Made by a program: the position numbers and the translations under genes. Positions 46,352 to 55,792 of a DNA stretch of 64,000 nucleotides are shown here, one piece after another. Position 1 is the first letter of the stretch, and every line of letters starts with the position of its first letter. The notes under the pieces are model-generated. The model worked only from the letters and a program-made list of their open reading frames with translations, did no database searches and was not told where the DNA came from. The DNA is from Candidatus Nitrotoga sp. CP45 (GTDB taxonomy: Bacteria; Pseudomonadota; Gammaproteobacteria; Burkholderiales; Gallionellaceae): assembly GCA_945874105.1 (NCBI GenBank), contig CAMCFJ010000005.1:1-64000 (forward strand). Reading direction: 5' to 3'.

Positions 46352-48073
46352 TTAATGCACGTATCCTTCGCGTTCTAGTTTGAGCAAAATTTGCTGCACC
46401 GCCTCTTCCACGCTAATGTTTGTAGTATCAATTACTAGTTCGGGGTTTTCTGGAGTTTCATAGGGATCACTGATGCCGGTGAATTCCTTAACTATGCCAG
46501 CACGGGCTTTAGCGTAAAGTCCTTTGCGGTCACGGCCTTCACATACGTGCAGCGGTGTGGCCACATGAATTTCAAAAAAGCCGCCCAATGGTTCGATCAT
46601 GACCCGTACGTCTCGGCGCGTGGCATGATAGGGTGCAATCGGTGCGCAAATGGCAATGCCGAGATTCTTGGTGATTTCGGAAGCTACGAAACCGATTCGC
46701 CGTACGTTGATATCACGATGCTCGCGCGAGAAGCCCAGTTCACTGGAAAGATGTTTGCGCATGATATCGCCGTCCAGCAAAGTAACTTGCCTGCCGCCTA
46801 TTTCCAGCAGCTTGGTCATTAGCACTTTGGCCAAAGTTGATTTCCCGGCACCAGACAAACCTGTAAAAAATATCGTAAGCCCCTGTTTATCTCGGGTTGG
46901 ATAGGCTATATGTAATTCATTCAATACTTCCGGGAAAGAAAACCACTCAGGAACTTTAAGCCCTTCCACCAGGCGATGTTTCAATTCCGTGTTGGTCAGA
47001 CTAACGCTAAGTGCACCTTCAGGCACTTCTTCCAGAGGGAGGTAATGTGCGCGTTCTTCTACATAGACCATACGTGGGAAAGGGATCAGTTCTATGCCTA
47101 CAGCGTTGCGTTTCGCTGCATTGGCGGGCAAAGAGTATTCCTGGAACAGATCCATGCCGCGTCGGGTACCCTCATTTCCCATGTGCTCGCCGCCAACAAT
47201 TAAATGAGAGCAGCCATAATTGCGTTGCACAATGGCTTTCCAAAAAACTTCACGTAAGCCCGACCCGCGAGGGTACAGGGGAAGTAAAGATAATGCCGTG
47301 GTCGCGGAAGAAAAACGCGGCATGATGGCTTGATAGCAGCGTATCAAGGTGAGGTGATCGTGATGATCAGGTTCTGCGTTGCCGATAATCGGGTGGATTA
47401 GCAAATTGGCTTCATGGGCCATGGCAGAACTCAACATGAATTCATATTGAACACGGTGCAATGGTTGGTGTGTTTGAAAAGCAATGATGCGATTCCAGCC
47501 GCGTTGCGCGAAAGATTTGCGTAATTCTTTCGGGGTAAGGTGGAGCGTCGGGTAGTCGTGGCGTAACGGTAAGGATAATCCCTCAAGACGTCCAGCAACA
47601 GCATGCTGGCCTTTTTGCTTTAAAAGATGGGCGACACCGGGGTGAGCGGGGTCAACGGAATTGAATAAAGCTTGTGCTTCCATTGTTCTGTCAGGATGCC
47701 AAAGCTCTGCTACTGTGATTACGGCCAGCATGAAGCCTTCCGGATCGCGCAACGCAAGACGACTGCCGGGCACAAGTTGTTGGGCAACTGAATCCGGGAT
47801 ATTTAGCGTAATGGGCATAGGCCAAAATGTGCCATCGGCGAGGCTCATGTCATTCAGCACGCTGTTGTAGTCGGCTTGGTTCATGAAACCGCGTAATGGA
47901 GAGTATCCCCCGTTAAGCAGCAACTCCAAGTCTGATAATTGCCGCCTGTCAAGATCCAGTGATGGAAAGTGCATGGCTTCGCGGCATAGGGTTTCCGCAC
48001 GTGTTCGGTCGATATTCAGATTGACCAAGTCACCACTATATGGCGTGATTAATTTATCTATTATGTGCGGCAT
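46352..48073 (-). CDS. ATP-sulfurylase-like/adenylylsulfate kinase fusion; sulfurylase half lacks key residues
   Basis: The N-terminal half (about 1-395) is an ATP sulfurylase fold and the C-terminal half (about 400-573) an APS kinase, which makes PAPS. The kinase has its P-loop GLSGAGKST (405-413) and LDGDIMRKHLSSELGFS, and looks active. The sulfurylase half does not keep the catalytic signature. QTRNPxHRxH of the family reads QTHQPLHRVQ (200-209), so Arg, Asn and the second His are lost, and GRDHAG reads GGEHMG (294-299). Surrounding sequence (HPIIGN, YQAIMPR, KAIVQRNYGCSHLIV) is well conserved. ATG 48073 was chosen; a longer frame to 48175 is unlikely. Its start overlaps the end of the broken DHH gene by 20 bases. 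Confidence 0.9.
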   Translation of the reverse strand: MPHIIDKLITPYSGDLVNLNIDRTRAETLCREAMHFPSLDLDRRQLSDLELLLNGGYSPLRGFMNQADYNSVLNDMSLADGTFWPMPITLNIPDSVAQQLVPGSRLALRDPEGFMLAVITVAELWHPDRTMEAQALFNSVDPAHPGVAHLLKQKGQHAVAGRLEGLSLPLRHDYPTLHLTPKELRKSFAQRGWNRIIAFQTHQPLHRVQYEFMLSSAMAHEANLLIHPIIGNAEPDHHDHLTLIRCYQAIMPRFSSATTALSLLPLYPRGSGLREVFWKAIVQRNYGCSHLIVGGEHMGNEGTRRGMDLFQEYSLPANAAKRNAVGIELIPFPRMVYVEERAHYLPLEEVPEGALSVSLTNTELKHRLVEGLKVPEWFSFPEVLNELHIAYPTRDKQGLTIFFTGLSGAGKSTLAKVLMTKLLEIGGRQVTLLDGDIMRKHLSSELGFSREHRDINVRRIGFVASEITKNLGIAICAPIAPYHATRRDVRVMIEPLGGFFEIHVATPLHVCEGRDRKGLYAKARAGIVKEFTGISDPYETPENPELVIDTTNISVEEAVQQILLKLEREGYVH

Positions 48074-49029
48074 TGTGACTGAATGTAGTGTTGAATATTT
48101 GATTGAACCGATCGAATTGATTTTCTGGCATGCAATTAATGCCGGCTGCACCTTTTCTTCCTCCGCCCGTTTCAAATTGCTCGCATACTTTATCGGCCCC
48201 GGTTTTTGTAGCCAATGGCGCTCGCACGCTAACCACGAATCCTCCGTCAGTGCGTTTGGTCAATATGGCATGGGCTTTTAAAGGGAATGCCGTGGCCAGA
48301 AGATTCCCGAATTCGCCGGAGATGCGACGACTCCATGGTGCATCAGGAAGAAAGTAAATCGCCCCGTGGTACTTTCCACTTCTGGTTCTATTTTTTTGGC
48401 GAGTGCCATATCTTCAAGATAGCCATTTTTCAAAGTTTCAAAGACTGGTTCTTCATGGATAAAGGTAAATGGGTCACGATAATGGTGCATGGCTTGATAA
48501 AGTTCGGCTGGATGAAAATATAAATCTTGTAATGATTCCCCATAAGCATTGTAGTTGATGCATTCCCCTAATTCTCGCAGTGTATCTAGCTGAGTAGAGG
48601 TAAGTTGCAGAGTTTTTGATGCATGCATAGCACTTTCATGCATATTGTCCCCCAATGCGCCGACTACTGCCCAGATTAAAAATTGTCCATTAAGGTAATA
48701 GTTAATCAGAAAACTAGTACAGATGTCGGGGCAGGTGTCGATAAAAGTGCTTAGTTGAGGATGAACGGGAATGTCGCCAGGGACGTGATGATCAAAATAT
48801 TGCACGTGCGCTCCGCGATCCAATGCTGACAGTAGAGCCTCTCGGTTTTTGTTCATGGCAATGTCCAAAACGGTAATTTGGCCACCGACTTTAGCCTGTA
48901 CTTTTGCCAGCAAGGAAATGTCCCGCTTGACACCCGTGACGAGAACGCTGTTAGTTGGCTGAGCGAGACGCAGTTGATGCAAGGCACAATTCCGTCCGCA
49001 TCGCCGTTAAATATATCGTAAATGGTCAC
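48054..49029 (-). pseudogene. DHH-family phosphoesterase broken by two single-base deletions
   Basis: Read in three steps the gene is complete. GTG 49029 gives TIYDIFNGDADGI, then near 48988-48991 one base is missing (ATTGT where ATTTGT would restore the frame to CALHQLRLAQ). The second frame carries the DHH motif (YFDHHVPG) and runs to 48278. Near 48306-48308 one G is missing in a GGG run, and the third frame gives LLATAFPLKAHAILTK and the DHHA1 end GGGRKGAAGIN. Both breaks lie in short homopolymers, so true decay or sequencing error are both possible. If intact it would be a DHH-DHHA1 hydrolase of about 325 residues. Some relatives (NrnA) hydrolyse pAp, the by-product of PAPS use, which fits the APS kinase downstream; this is inference. 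Confidence 0.8.
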
Positions 49030-49148
49030 ATTGAGCTTTATCGTTAATACTCATTGATCAAATAATATAGACGGTCTATGGCCTGGTGATTTTCGTTCTA
49101 CATGCAAATGCTGCGTTACATGGCACGCGAATTTATGGAAAACATGGG

Positions 49149-50480
49149 TTAAGTGGACGTTGACTTGTTCTGCACTAATTGGGGTTTTGAAAGCGCGGGT
49201 TTTTTCGCGAAATAGCTTTTGATACCACTGAGAATGGCGCGTGCCATTTTTTCCTGGTAGCCCTTGTCATTCAGGCGCAGCTCTTCACTGGGATTGCTGA
49301 TGAAAGCGGTTTCAATCAATATTGATGGGATGTCCGGTGATTTCAGCACGGCGAAACCAGCTTGCTGAACAGCGCTGCCATGTAATGTATTGATGTTGCC
49401 CATCTCCCCCAGCACATGCTTGGCCAGTTTCATGCTGTCGTCGATGGTGGCCGTTTGTGAAAGATCAAGCAATGTGCGCGCGAGATAGGGTTCTTTTTCT
49501 GCGAGGTTCACGCCGCCGATTAAATCAGCCTCGTTTTCTTTTTTTGCCAGCCAGCGCGCGCTGGCGCTAGTAGCACCGCGTTCGGACAGGGCGAATACTG
49601 AGGAGCCGCGTGCATGTGGTTTGATGAAAGCATCGGCATGAATAGAGATAAGTAAGTCGGCTCGTACTTGGCGCGCTTTCTGCACACGTCCGTTCAGTGG
49701 AATGAAATAATCGCCGTCGCGAATTAATACGCCTTGCATGTCCGCAGTCTTATCCATCAGTTCCTTAAGTTTGCGTGCGATCGCCAGCGTAACGTTTTTT
49801 TCGTATGTGTTATTGGATCCTTTCGCACCCGAGTCTTCGCCGCCATGTCCAGCATCGATGGCAATGATGAGCGTACGTGCGCGCATCTCAGGCCGGGGGC
49901 GCGACGTAGATTTGTTTGAGTTGATTGTCGGCTGTGGAATGGTCTGCGTACTTGCTATTTTATTTTTTGTTGATTCACTCTCTTGAGGTAATCGACTGTC
50001 GATGTTGGGGGCGGATTCCAGGGTGTGAGTTGCTGGCTCTTTTTGCAAGAGTGCCATCATCGGATCAAAGGGAATGGCGGGGTAGATATCAAGAATCAGG
50101 CGGTGGTTGTATTTTGCTACCGGCATAAGGTTGAACAATTGCGGCTTGACTTGGGACTTAAGGTCAAACACCAAGCGCACTATGCCGGGTTTGAAACGGG
50201 CCACACGTACACTTTTTATGTAAGGGTCGTCGCTGCGAATTTTACTGACGAGCTCATTAAGCGGACCGTTTATTTCGACATCTTTCAGATCAATCACCAG
50301 TCGATCTGGATTTCTAATGGAAAACAGTTCATAGCGGATTGGTTTGGCTGATTCCAACGTTAGGCGAGTGTATTCAAGTGCCGGCCAAACGCGAGCAGAG
50401 CTGATGGCAATAGCTGCCTGCGCGTGGGGGAGCCACAGCAAAAAGCCAATTACGACTAACTTTGAAGTACTTTTAAACAT
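49149..50480 (-). CDS. amiC: N-acetylmuramoyl-L-alanine amidase, AmiC type
   Basis: Cleaves peptidoglycan side chains during cell separation. The 443-residue protein has a signal peptide (MFKSTSKLVVIGFLLWLPHAQA), an AMIN domain (about 25-130), a low-complexity linker and a zinc-dependent Amidase_3 domain (about 205-425). The metal and catalytic residues are visible: His in DAGHGGEDSGA, Glu in YEKNVTL, His in SIHADAF and Glu in IETAFISNP. Its 5' end overlaps tsaE by 25 bases; tsaE-amiC is a common gene pair. Confidence 0.95.
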   Translation of the reverse strand: MFKSTSKLVVIGFLLWLPHAQAAIAISSARVWPALEYTRLTLESAKPIRYELFSIRNPDRLVIDLKDVEINGPLNELVSKIRSDDPYIKSVRVARFKPGIVRLVFDLKSQVKPQLFNLMPVAKYNHRLILDIYPAIPFDPMMALLQKEPATHTLESAPNIDSRLPQESESTKNKIASTQTIPQPTINSNKSTSRPRPEMRARTLIIAIDAGHGGEDSGAKGSNNTYEKNVTLAIARKLKELMDKTADMQGVLIRDGDYFIPLNGRVQKARQVRADLLISIHADAFIKPHARGSSVFALSERGATSASARWLAKKENEADLIGGVNLAEKEPYLARTLLDLSQTATIDDSMKLAKHVLGEMGNINTLHGSAVQQAGFAVLKSPDIPSILIETAFISNPSEELRLNDKGYQEKMARAILSGIKSYFAKKPALSKPQLVQNKSTST

Positions 50481-50947
50481 TCCCTGCCGGCCTGTGAAAT
50501 TGCACGAACTTCAATATTGCGACCATTGCATATTGTTTCACCAGATAATAATTCGAGTGTAATTTCAATATCTGCTTGTGGCACAGGATGTTGCGCTTTT
50601 TCTGGCCACTCCACCAGGCATACGTTCCGCCCGTCAAACTCATCGCGGAAGCCGGCGGCATCCCATTCATCTGCGTCGTGGAAGCGGTAGAGATCAAAGT
50701 GACGCAAGTGTAACCCACCTGCTTGATACAGCTCAAGCAAAGTATAGGTCGGGCTTTTCACCCGTCCCATATAGCCCATCGCATGCAGCAGTGCGCGAAC
50801 CAGAGTGGTTTTGCCGGCGCCCAAGTCGCCATGCAAATAAATCACCATGCCAGGCTTTATTCCCGTGGCGAGTCGTGCCGCAAAAGCAGCGGTAGCGACT
50901 TCATCGGCCAGCGGTAGACTTATTCGGCTATTATTCTGATTATGCAA
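50456..50947 (-). CDS. tsaE: tRNA threonylcarbamoyladenosine biosynthesis ATPase TsaE
   Basis: TsaE drives turnover of the TsaBD complex in t6A formation. It carries a P-loop (GDLGAGKTT), VKSPTYTLLELY, HFDLYRFHD and the LVEWPEKA block. The start is uncertain. The open frame reaches 51127, but family N-termini begin near SLPLADEVATAAF; I propose TTG 50947 (163 residues), since no ATG lies between it and the P-loop. That start overlaps the divergent queG start by six bases. It forms a unit with amiC. Confidence 0.88.
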   Translation of the reverse strand: MHNQNNSRISLPLADEVATAAFAARLATGIKPGMVIYLHGDLGAGKTTLVRALLHAMGYMGRVKSPTYTLLELYQAGGLHLRHFDLYRFHDADEWDAAGFRDEFDGRNVCLVEWPEKAQHPVPQADIEITLELLSGETICNGRNIEVRAISQAGRECLKVLQS

Positions 50948-52012
50948 ATCGGGACACCTCAAATTGTGGATCACACCGCACTGGCCACCAAAATAAAAGA
51001 ATGGGGTAAGGAGCTTGGATTTCAGGCAGTAGGTATCGCTGATATCAATCTTCATGATGCCGAGGAACGCTTGTTGGAATGGCTCGCGCAAGGCTTCCAT
51101 GGCGAGATGGATTATATGGCAAAACATGGCGTCAAACGTAGCCGTCCGGCGGAATTAATTCCGGGCACGCTGCGCGTCATCTCTGTGCGCATGGACTACT
51201 TTCCACCCAGTGTGAAAGACACTTGGGAAGTGTTGGAGGATGGCAGCCGTGCATTCATTTCACGCTATGCTTTGGGACGCGACTACCACAAAGTTTTGCG
51301 CAACCGTCTGGAAAAACTGACTGAAAAAATTCGCACAGAGGTGAGAGGTTTCAGTTATCGCGTATTCACCGACAGTGCACCAGTAATGGAAGTAGAGTTG
51401 GCATATAAAGCTCGGTTGGGCTGGCGTGGTAAGCACACGATGCTATTGTCTCGTGGCCATGGTTCGTGGTTTTTTCTGGGTGAGCTCTACACCGATCTGC
51501 CGCTTCCCGTTGATGAGCCGGAATCGGATCATTGCGGCACCTGCATGGCGTGTATTCAAGTGTGTCCAACGCAGGCTATCATCGCGCCATATAAGTTGGA
51601 TGCACGGCGCTGCATTTCCTACCTGACCATCGAGCTTAAAATTAGCATTCCTGTAGAGTTACGCCCGCTTATCGGCAATCGCATTTACGGTTGCGACGAC
51701 TGTCAAATGGTGTGTCCATGGAATCGTTTTGCGCACAAAAGCCTCGAACCGGATTTCGCTGCAAGACACGGGCTGGATGACGTCGCACTAACCGAATTAT
51801 TTGGATGGAACGAGGAAACGTTCAATCAGAAATTTTCCGGCAGTGCAATATATCGCATTGGCCATGAGCAATGGCTGCGCAATATCGCTGTGGCGCTGGG
51901 GAATGCGCCCAACAGCATTGAAGTGCTGGCCGCGCTGCAAGCCCGTGCTCAAGACGCGTCTCCGCTAGTGCGAGAGCATGTAGCGTGGGCACTAGAACGG
52001 CAAAGAGGCTGA
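50942..52012 (+). CDS. queG: Epoxyqueuosine reductase
   Basis: Last step of queuosine formation in tRNA; needs a cobalamin and two 4Fe-4S clusters. The 356-residue protein has CGTCMACIQVCPTQAI and CDDCQMVCPWNRF, the eight cluster cysteines, plus the N-terminal DUF1730-type region (GFQAVGIADINL ... FHGEMDYM) and a HEAT-like C-terminus. Tgt at 56735 acts earlier in the same pathway. The start ATG 50942 lacks a good ribosome site; GTG 50965 is another choice. Confidence 0.95.
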   Translation: MQIGTPQIVDHTALATKIKEWGKELGFQAVGIADINLHDAEERLLEWLAQGFHGEMDYMAKHGVKRSRPAELIPGTLRVISVRMDYFPPSVKDTWEVLEDGSRAFISRYALGRDYHKVLRNRLEKLTEKIRTEVRGFSYRVFTDSAPVMEVELAYKARLGWRGKHTMLLSRGHGSWFFLGELYTDLPLPVDEPESDHCGTCMACIQVCPTQAIIAPYKLDARRCISYLTIELKISIPVELRPLIGNRIYGCDDCQMVCPWNRFAHKSLEPDFAARHGLDDVALTELFGWNEETFNQKFSGSAIYRIGHEQWLRNIAVALGNAPNSIEVLAALQARAQDASPLVREHVAWALERQRG

Positions 52013-52122
52013 TCATTTGTTAACCCAAATAATCTATTCGAAATAATTGTATCTCGGGTATGGCCGAGCAGTCATTTGATGATTGGATACAGCCTCACCG
52101 AGGGTTGCTTTCACTCAAGTGC

Positions 52123-52761
52123 TCATTGGGACAGCACAAATGTCACCAACTTCTCGATATTTTCATCCGATACCCGAGGCGAGTACGGGGGCATGGCGAT
52201 TCCGCCAGTTACATCCGTCCAATTGCCCTTGCCGCCCGCCTTTACCTTGGCAATCAGACGCGCCTTGGCGTCAGAATCGCCCTTGTAGCGTTTGCTTACG
52301 TCGCTCCATGCGGGGCCAACTAACTTGGTTTCAATCTTGTGACAGACTAGGCAGCCGCTTTTGTTAGCTAAGGCCAGTCCCTCCTCTCGATTCAGCGCCC
52401 CACCCTCCACGCCATTTTTAACCGTAATTGGCATTTCGGTCTTCTCCGGAGAGGAGGGTTTGGAGGCAGCAGATTCTAGCGCTGCTTTTCCCGATAGCTT
52501 TTCCTTTGTGCCGTCATTCGTCTTCAGTGGTTTGCCTGTTTTTTCAGGAGCAGCTGGAGTAATGACCGTCGACGCTGGCAATGTCATTTCCGGCATCTTG
52601 TCTTTCATGGGGGAGGATATTGACGGATCGGTGCTAACGGTAGTGTTGTGTTCGGTTAAAGGTGGTGATACCGGGACTACAGCGGCCTCCTTTTCGCTCT
52701 TGTTTCCGCACGCCGATAACATCAGTATGGCAATAGCAATAACAAATCTTGACTGTTTCAT
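52123..52761 (-). CDS. Cytochrome c (class I) lipoprotein
   Basis: A 212-residue protein with a lipobox (LMLSAC, Cys near 18), a Pro/Ser/Thr/Lys-rich spacer of about 105 residues, and one C-terminal cytochrome c domain (about 130-212) with heme site CLVCH and a likely axial Met in GGIAMPPYSPRVSD. The domain resembles cytochrome c551/c552. The long spacer suggests a heme domain reaching out from the membrane. It is convergent with queG and divergent from lemA. Confidence 0.92.
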   Translation of the reverse strand: MKQSRFVIAIAILMLSACGNKSEKEAAVVPVSPPLTEHNTTVSTDPSISSPMKDKMPEMTLPASTVITPAAPEKTGKPLKTNDGTKEKLSGKAALESAASKPSSPEKTEMPITVKNGVEGGALNREEGLALANKSGCLVCHKIETKLVGPAWSDVSKRYKGDSDAKARLIAKVKAGGKGNWTDVTGGIAMPPYSPRVSDENIEKLVTFVLSQ

Positions 52762-52964
52762 ATTTCCCCCATTTTGTTGATGTACTCATTCCTTGCTTTT
52801 GGAAGCTGTGCTCGATTACAGCTATTAGGCGGCAAGGTGAACATTTTGAATATAAACACAATTGATGTGTATTGGCAATGCAGTAATCGCTAGCGTAAGA
52901 TGTGCCGCTTGGGATGGACAATTTGAACAGTTTATTTCCGTAATCATTTGATGAGGAGAGCATT

Positions 52965-53579
52965 ATGCGTATTTGGCTATTATTCCTGACTGTTATTTCC
53001 ACACTGGTTTTAAGCGGCTGTGGCTACAACACACTGCAATCCACCGATGAACAAATCAAGGCAGGCTGGGCTGAAGTACTAAACCAATATCAGCGCCGCG
53101 CCGACTTGGTGCCCAACCTGGTCAATACTGTCAAAGGCTATGCCGCACAGGAGCAGGCAGTGTTACTGGGTGTAACCAATGCGCGGGCCAAGGTCGGTAG
53201 CATCCAGGCTACGCCAGAGCTCGTCAATGACGAACAAGTTTTCGCCAAATTTCAAGCTGCCCAAAGTGAACTGACTTCGGCATTAAGCCGTTTGCTGGTA
53301 GTAAGTGAGAATTATCCGCAGTTGAAATCCGACGCTAATTTTCGCGATTTGCAAGCGCAGCTTGAGGGCACGGAAAATCGTATTACTGTGGCGCGTAACC
53401 GGTACATTAAGACGGTGCAGGATTACAACATCGTTGTACGCTCTTTCCCCAGCAACTTAACCGCGATGATGTTCGGGTTCAAGGTGAAGCCATCGTTCAC
53501 AGTCGAAAACGAGAAAGAAATTTCCAAGGCGCCGACAGTTGATTTCAGCGCGCCTGGCAAGCTAGTACCTGCCAAGTGA
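52965..53579 (+). CDS. lemA: LemA family lipoprotein
   Basis: A 204-residue LemA protein with a lipobox (VLSGC), the family blocks IKAGWAEVLNQYQRRADLVPNLVNTVKGYA and NRYIKTVQDYNIVVRSFPSNL, and a helical core. A clear GAGGAG ribosome site is present. LemA genes usually stand before a TPM-domain gene, as here. Molecular function is not known; envelope-linked roles have been suggested. Confidence 0.95.
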   Translation: MRIWLLFLTVISTLVLSGCGYNTLQSTDEQIKAGWAEVLNQYQRRADLVPNLVNTVKGYAAQEQAVLLGVTNARAKVGSIQATPELVNDEQVFAKFQAAQSELTSALSRLLVVSENYPQLKSDANFRDLQAQLEGTENRITVARNRYIKTVQDYNIVVRSFPSNLTAMMFGFKVKPSFTVENEKEISKAPTVDFSAPGKLVPAK

Positions 53580-53580
53580 C

Positions 53581-54420
53581 ATGATGCGTGTTTGGGCGCA
53601 CGCCCTGCTGCTTGCACTGATATGGTTAAGCGGTTTAGCGCACGCTGAAGTCGCGGTGCCGCCACTAAGCGCGCGCGTAACCGATTTAACCAGTACCCTC
53701 GATGCCGCCCAAAAGCAACAACTTGAAACACGCCTCGCCCAATTTGAAGCGAAAAAAGGCGCGCAAATTGCGGTGCTGCTGATTCCGACTACCCAACCGG
53801 AAACTATCGAACAATATGGTATTCGGGTTGTTGAAGCGTGGAAGCTTGGGCGCAAGGGAATTGATGATGGTGTATTGCTGCTCATTGCCAAGGATGATCG
53901 TACATTGCGCATTGAAGTCGGCTATGGCCTGGAAGGTGTGCTGCCCGATGCGATTGCGAAGCGCATTATTGCCGAGACAATAACTCCGCACTTTAAGCGA
54001 GGAAATTACTATGCGGGTATCTCAACGGGGATCGAACAACTGCTTGCAGTAATCGAAGGCGAATCGTTACCGCCTCCACGTGAGCGCAGTGCAATATCAG
54101 GAAGCTTTCAAAATCTTGAGTCATTGTTGTTTATCGGATTTATGCTGACGATTGTGGTGGGCGGCGTACTGCGCAAATTTTTAGGACGCTTACCCGCAGC
54201 GATTATCATTGGTTTTGTTATAGCTATGCTCGCTTGGTTCATCGTCGCGTCTATTTTAATTGCGGGAATTGTGGGCGTCATCGCGTTGATCTTCACTTTG
54301 GTAGATGGTGGACGCGGCACTTTTGGAGGAGGTGGCTTCGGCCAAGGAGGGTTTGGCGGGGGTGGATTTGGTGGCGGCGGTGGTGGTTTTGGCGGCGGTG
54401 GGGCATCGGGGCGATGGTGA
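53581..54420 (+). CDS. TPM-domain (YgcG-like) membrane protein
   Basis: A 279-residue protein with a signal peptide (cleaved near GLAHA), a TPM domain (about 28-145; GIDDGVLLLIAKDDRTLRIEVGYGLEG), membrane segments near 183-240 and a Gly/Phe/Arg-rich C-terminal tail (about 245-279). Starts one base after lemA and is joined to the next gene. The Gly-rich tail is typical of this family (YgcG/psb32). Confidence 0.92.
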   Translation: MMRVWAHALLLALIWLSGLAHAEVAVPPLSARVTDLTSTLDAAQKQQLETRLAQFEAKKGAQIAVLLIPTTQPETIEQYGIRVVEAWKLGRKGIDDGVLLLIAKDDRTLRIEVGYGLEGVLPDAIAKRIIAETITPHFKRGNYYAGISTGIEQLLAVIEGESLPPPRERSAISGSFQNLESLLFIGFMLTIVVGGVLRKFLGRLPAAIIIGFVIAMLAWFIVASILIAGIVGVIALIFTLVDGGRGTFGGGGFGQGGFGGGGFGGGGGGFGGGGASGRW

Positions 54421-54918
54421 ATGGCTATTCAGCGCATTATTAAGCATTTGATTGCTGGCAGCATGGCGGTGAAGGCCGCGTTCCCTGCACATTCGCTGCA
54501 CGCCATCGAGCAGGCGATTCATGAAGCCGAAGCCAAACATGCCGGGCAAGTCCGCTTTGCGGTTGAAGCGTCACTCGATTTCGCCGCTCTCTGGCGTAAC
54601 CAGACTGCAAGTGAGCGGGCTATCGATATGTTTTCGCAATTGAGAGTGTGGGACACCGAGCACAATAATGGAGTGTTGATTTACTTGCTGCTCGCCGATC
54701 GAGACGTGGAAATTGTTGCAGACCGTGGCATACACACGAAGCTTGGCAAGGCTGGCTGGGAAGAAATTTGTCTTGAAATGGAATCGGCATTTCGGCTGGG
54801 CAATTTTGAAGCTGGGGTAATCAAGGGAATTCATGCAGTAAGTAGCTATTTGCAGCAGCATTTCCCGAAAAAATCTACTTCAGTGAATGAATTGCCAAAT
54901 GAGCCAATAATATTATAA
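54421..54918 (+). CDS. TPM-domain protein, second copy
   Basis: A 165-residue TPM-domain protein without signal peptide or anchor. The core (NNGVLIYLLLADRDVEIVADRGIHTKLG) corresponds to the core in the gene before, and its ATG follows that gene's stop with no gap. It is the cytosolic-looking second member often found in lemA-TPM-TPM operons. Confidence 0.9.
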   Translation: MAIQRIIKHLIAGSMAVKAAFPAHSLHAIEQAIHEAEAKHAGQVRFAVEASLDFAALWRNQTASERAIDMFSQLRVWDTEHNNGVLIYLLLADRDVEIVADRGIHTKLGKAGWEEICLEMESAFRLGNFEAGVIKGIHAVSSYLQQHFPKKSTSVNELPNEPIIL

Positions 54919-55144
54919 GTGGCAGGTAATCCTACTTTAAATAAATGTGATTACCGTTTTTTTTACGGCTGCAAATGTACTGTGTTTATTGTCACTAATT
55001 CTATTGAGCCGCTTTGTTACGTTTGTTCCATAATTGGCCAGGTGGTAAATTTTTTTGTTGTTGCTTTAAGTCGTGTGCGGCAGGCCTAATATTTAATTTC
55101 CATGCGGTCTGTGCGCCACTGTTTCTAATACAAAGGAGAACACT

Positions 55145-55714
55145 ATGTTGAAACGAAATATCATTGCCGTATTATTGTTGGCAAGTTTGCCATTCGCTGC
55201 CCACGCTGCTGATTCTTACAGCATGGATCCTCAACATACCTACGCACATTTCAGCGTCAATCATTTGGGTTTTTCCACCATGCAGGGACGTTTCGATAAA
55301 AGTAGCGGCAAAGTAATTTTAAATCGTGCTGCAAAGAGTGGGTCGGTGGATGTCACCATTGAAGCGGCTTCAATCACCACTGGATTTGGCAAGCGCGATG
55401 ACCATCTGCGCTCACCAGATTTCTTCAATGTCGTCGAATTCCCTAATCTTACATACAAATCGAGTGCAGTAAGATTCAAGGGTGATACTCCGGTCAGTGT
55501 AGAAGGCAATCTCACTCTACTCGGTGTGACCAAACCGGTAACGCTGACCATTCTTGCCTTAAAGTGCGCCAATCACCCTATGAAGAAAAAAGAGCTATGC
55601 GGCGCGGATGCCAGCGCACAGATTAAACGCTCAGACTTTGGCATGAAATTTGGTCTGCCTAACATAGGCGATGACATAAAGTTGGTGTTCGAAGTAGAAG
55701 CATATAAAGACTAA
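55145..55714 (+). CDS. YceI-family periplasmic protein
   Basis: A 189-residue protein with a signal peptide (cleaved near AHAAD), the YceI pattern (YSMDPQHTYAHFSVNHLGFSTMQGRF, RDDHLRSPDFFNVVEFP, SDFGMKFGLP) and a lipid-binding lipocalin-like barrel as known from this family. AAAGGAG lies 7 bases before ATG. It stands alone with about 225 bases upstream. Confidence 0.93.
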   Translation: MLKRNIIAVLLLASLPFAAHAADSYSMDPQHTYAHFSVNHLGFSTMQGRFDKSSGKVILNRAAKSGSVDVTIEAASITTGFGKRDDHLRSPDFFNVVEFPNLTYKSSAVRFKGDTPVSVEGNLTLLGVTKPVTLTILALKCANHPMKKKELCGADASAQIKRSDFGMKFGLPNIGDDIKLVFEVEAYKD

Positions 55715-55792
55715 TTGCCCCGATATCAAATGTCATCGGTTTAGTGTGCTAGCGCGTTAAATTGTTATGGCTAACGAAAAAAGGATTCTAAA

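Noticed and set aside
48054-48982. Two separate genes at 48278-48982 and 48054-48263
   Set aside because: Together with an upstream frame to 49029 they form the N-terminal, DHH and DHHA1 parts of one protein, so a frameshifted single gene is the better reading.
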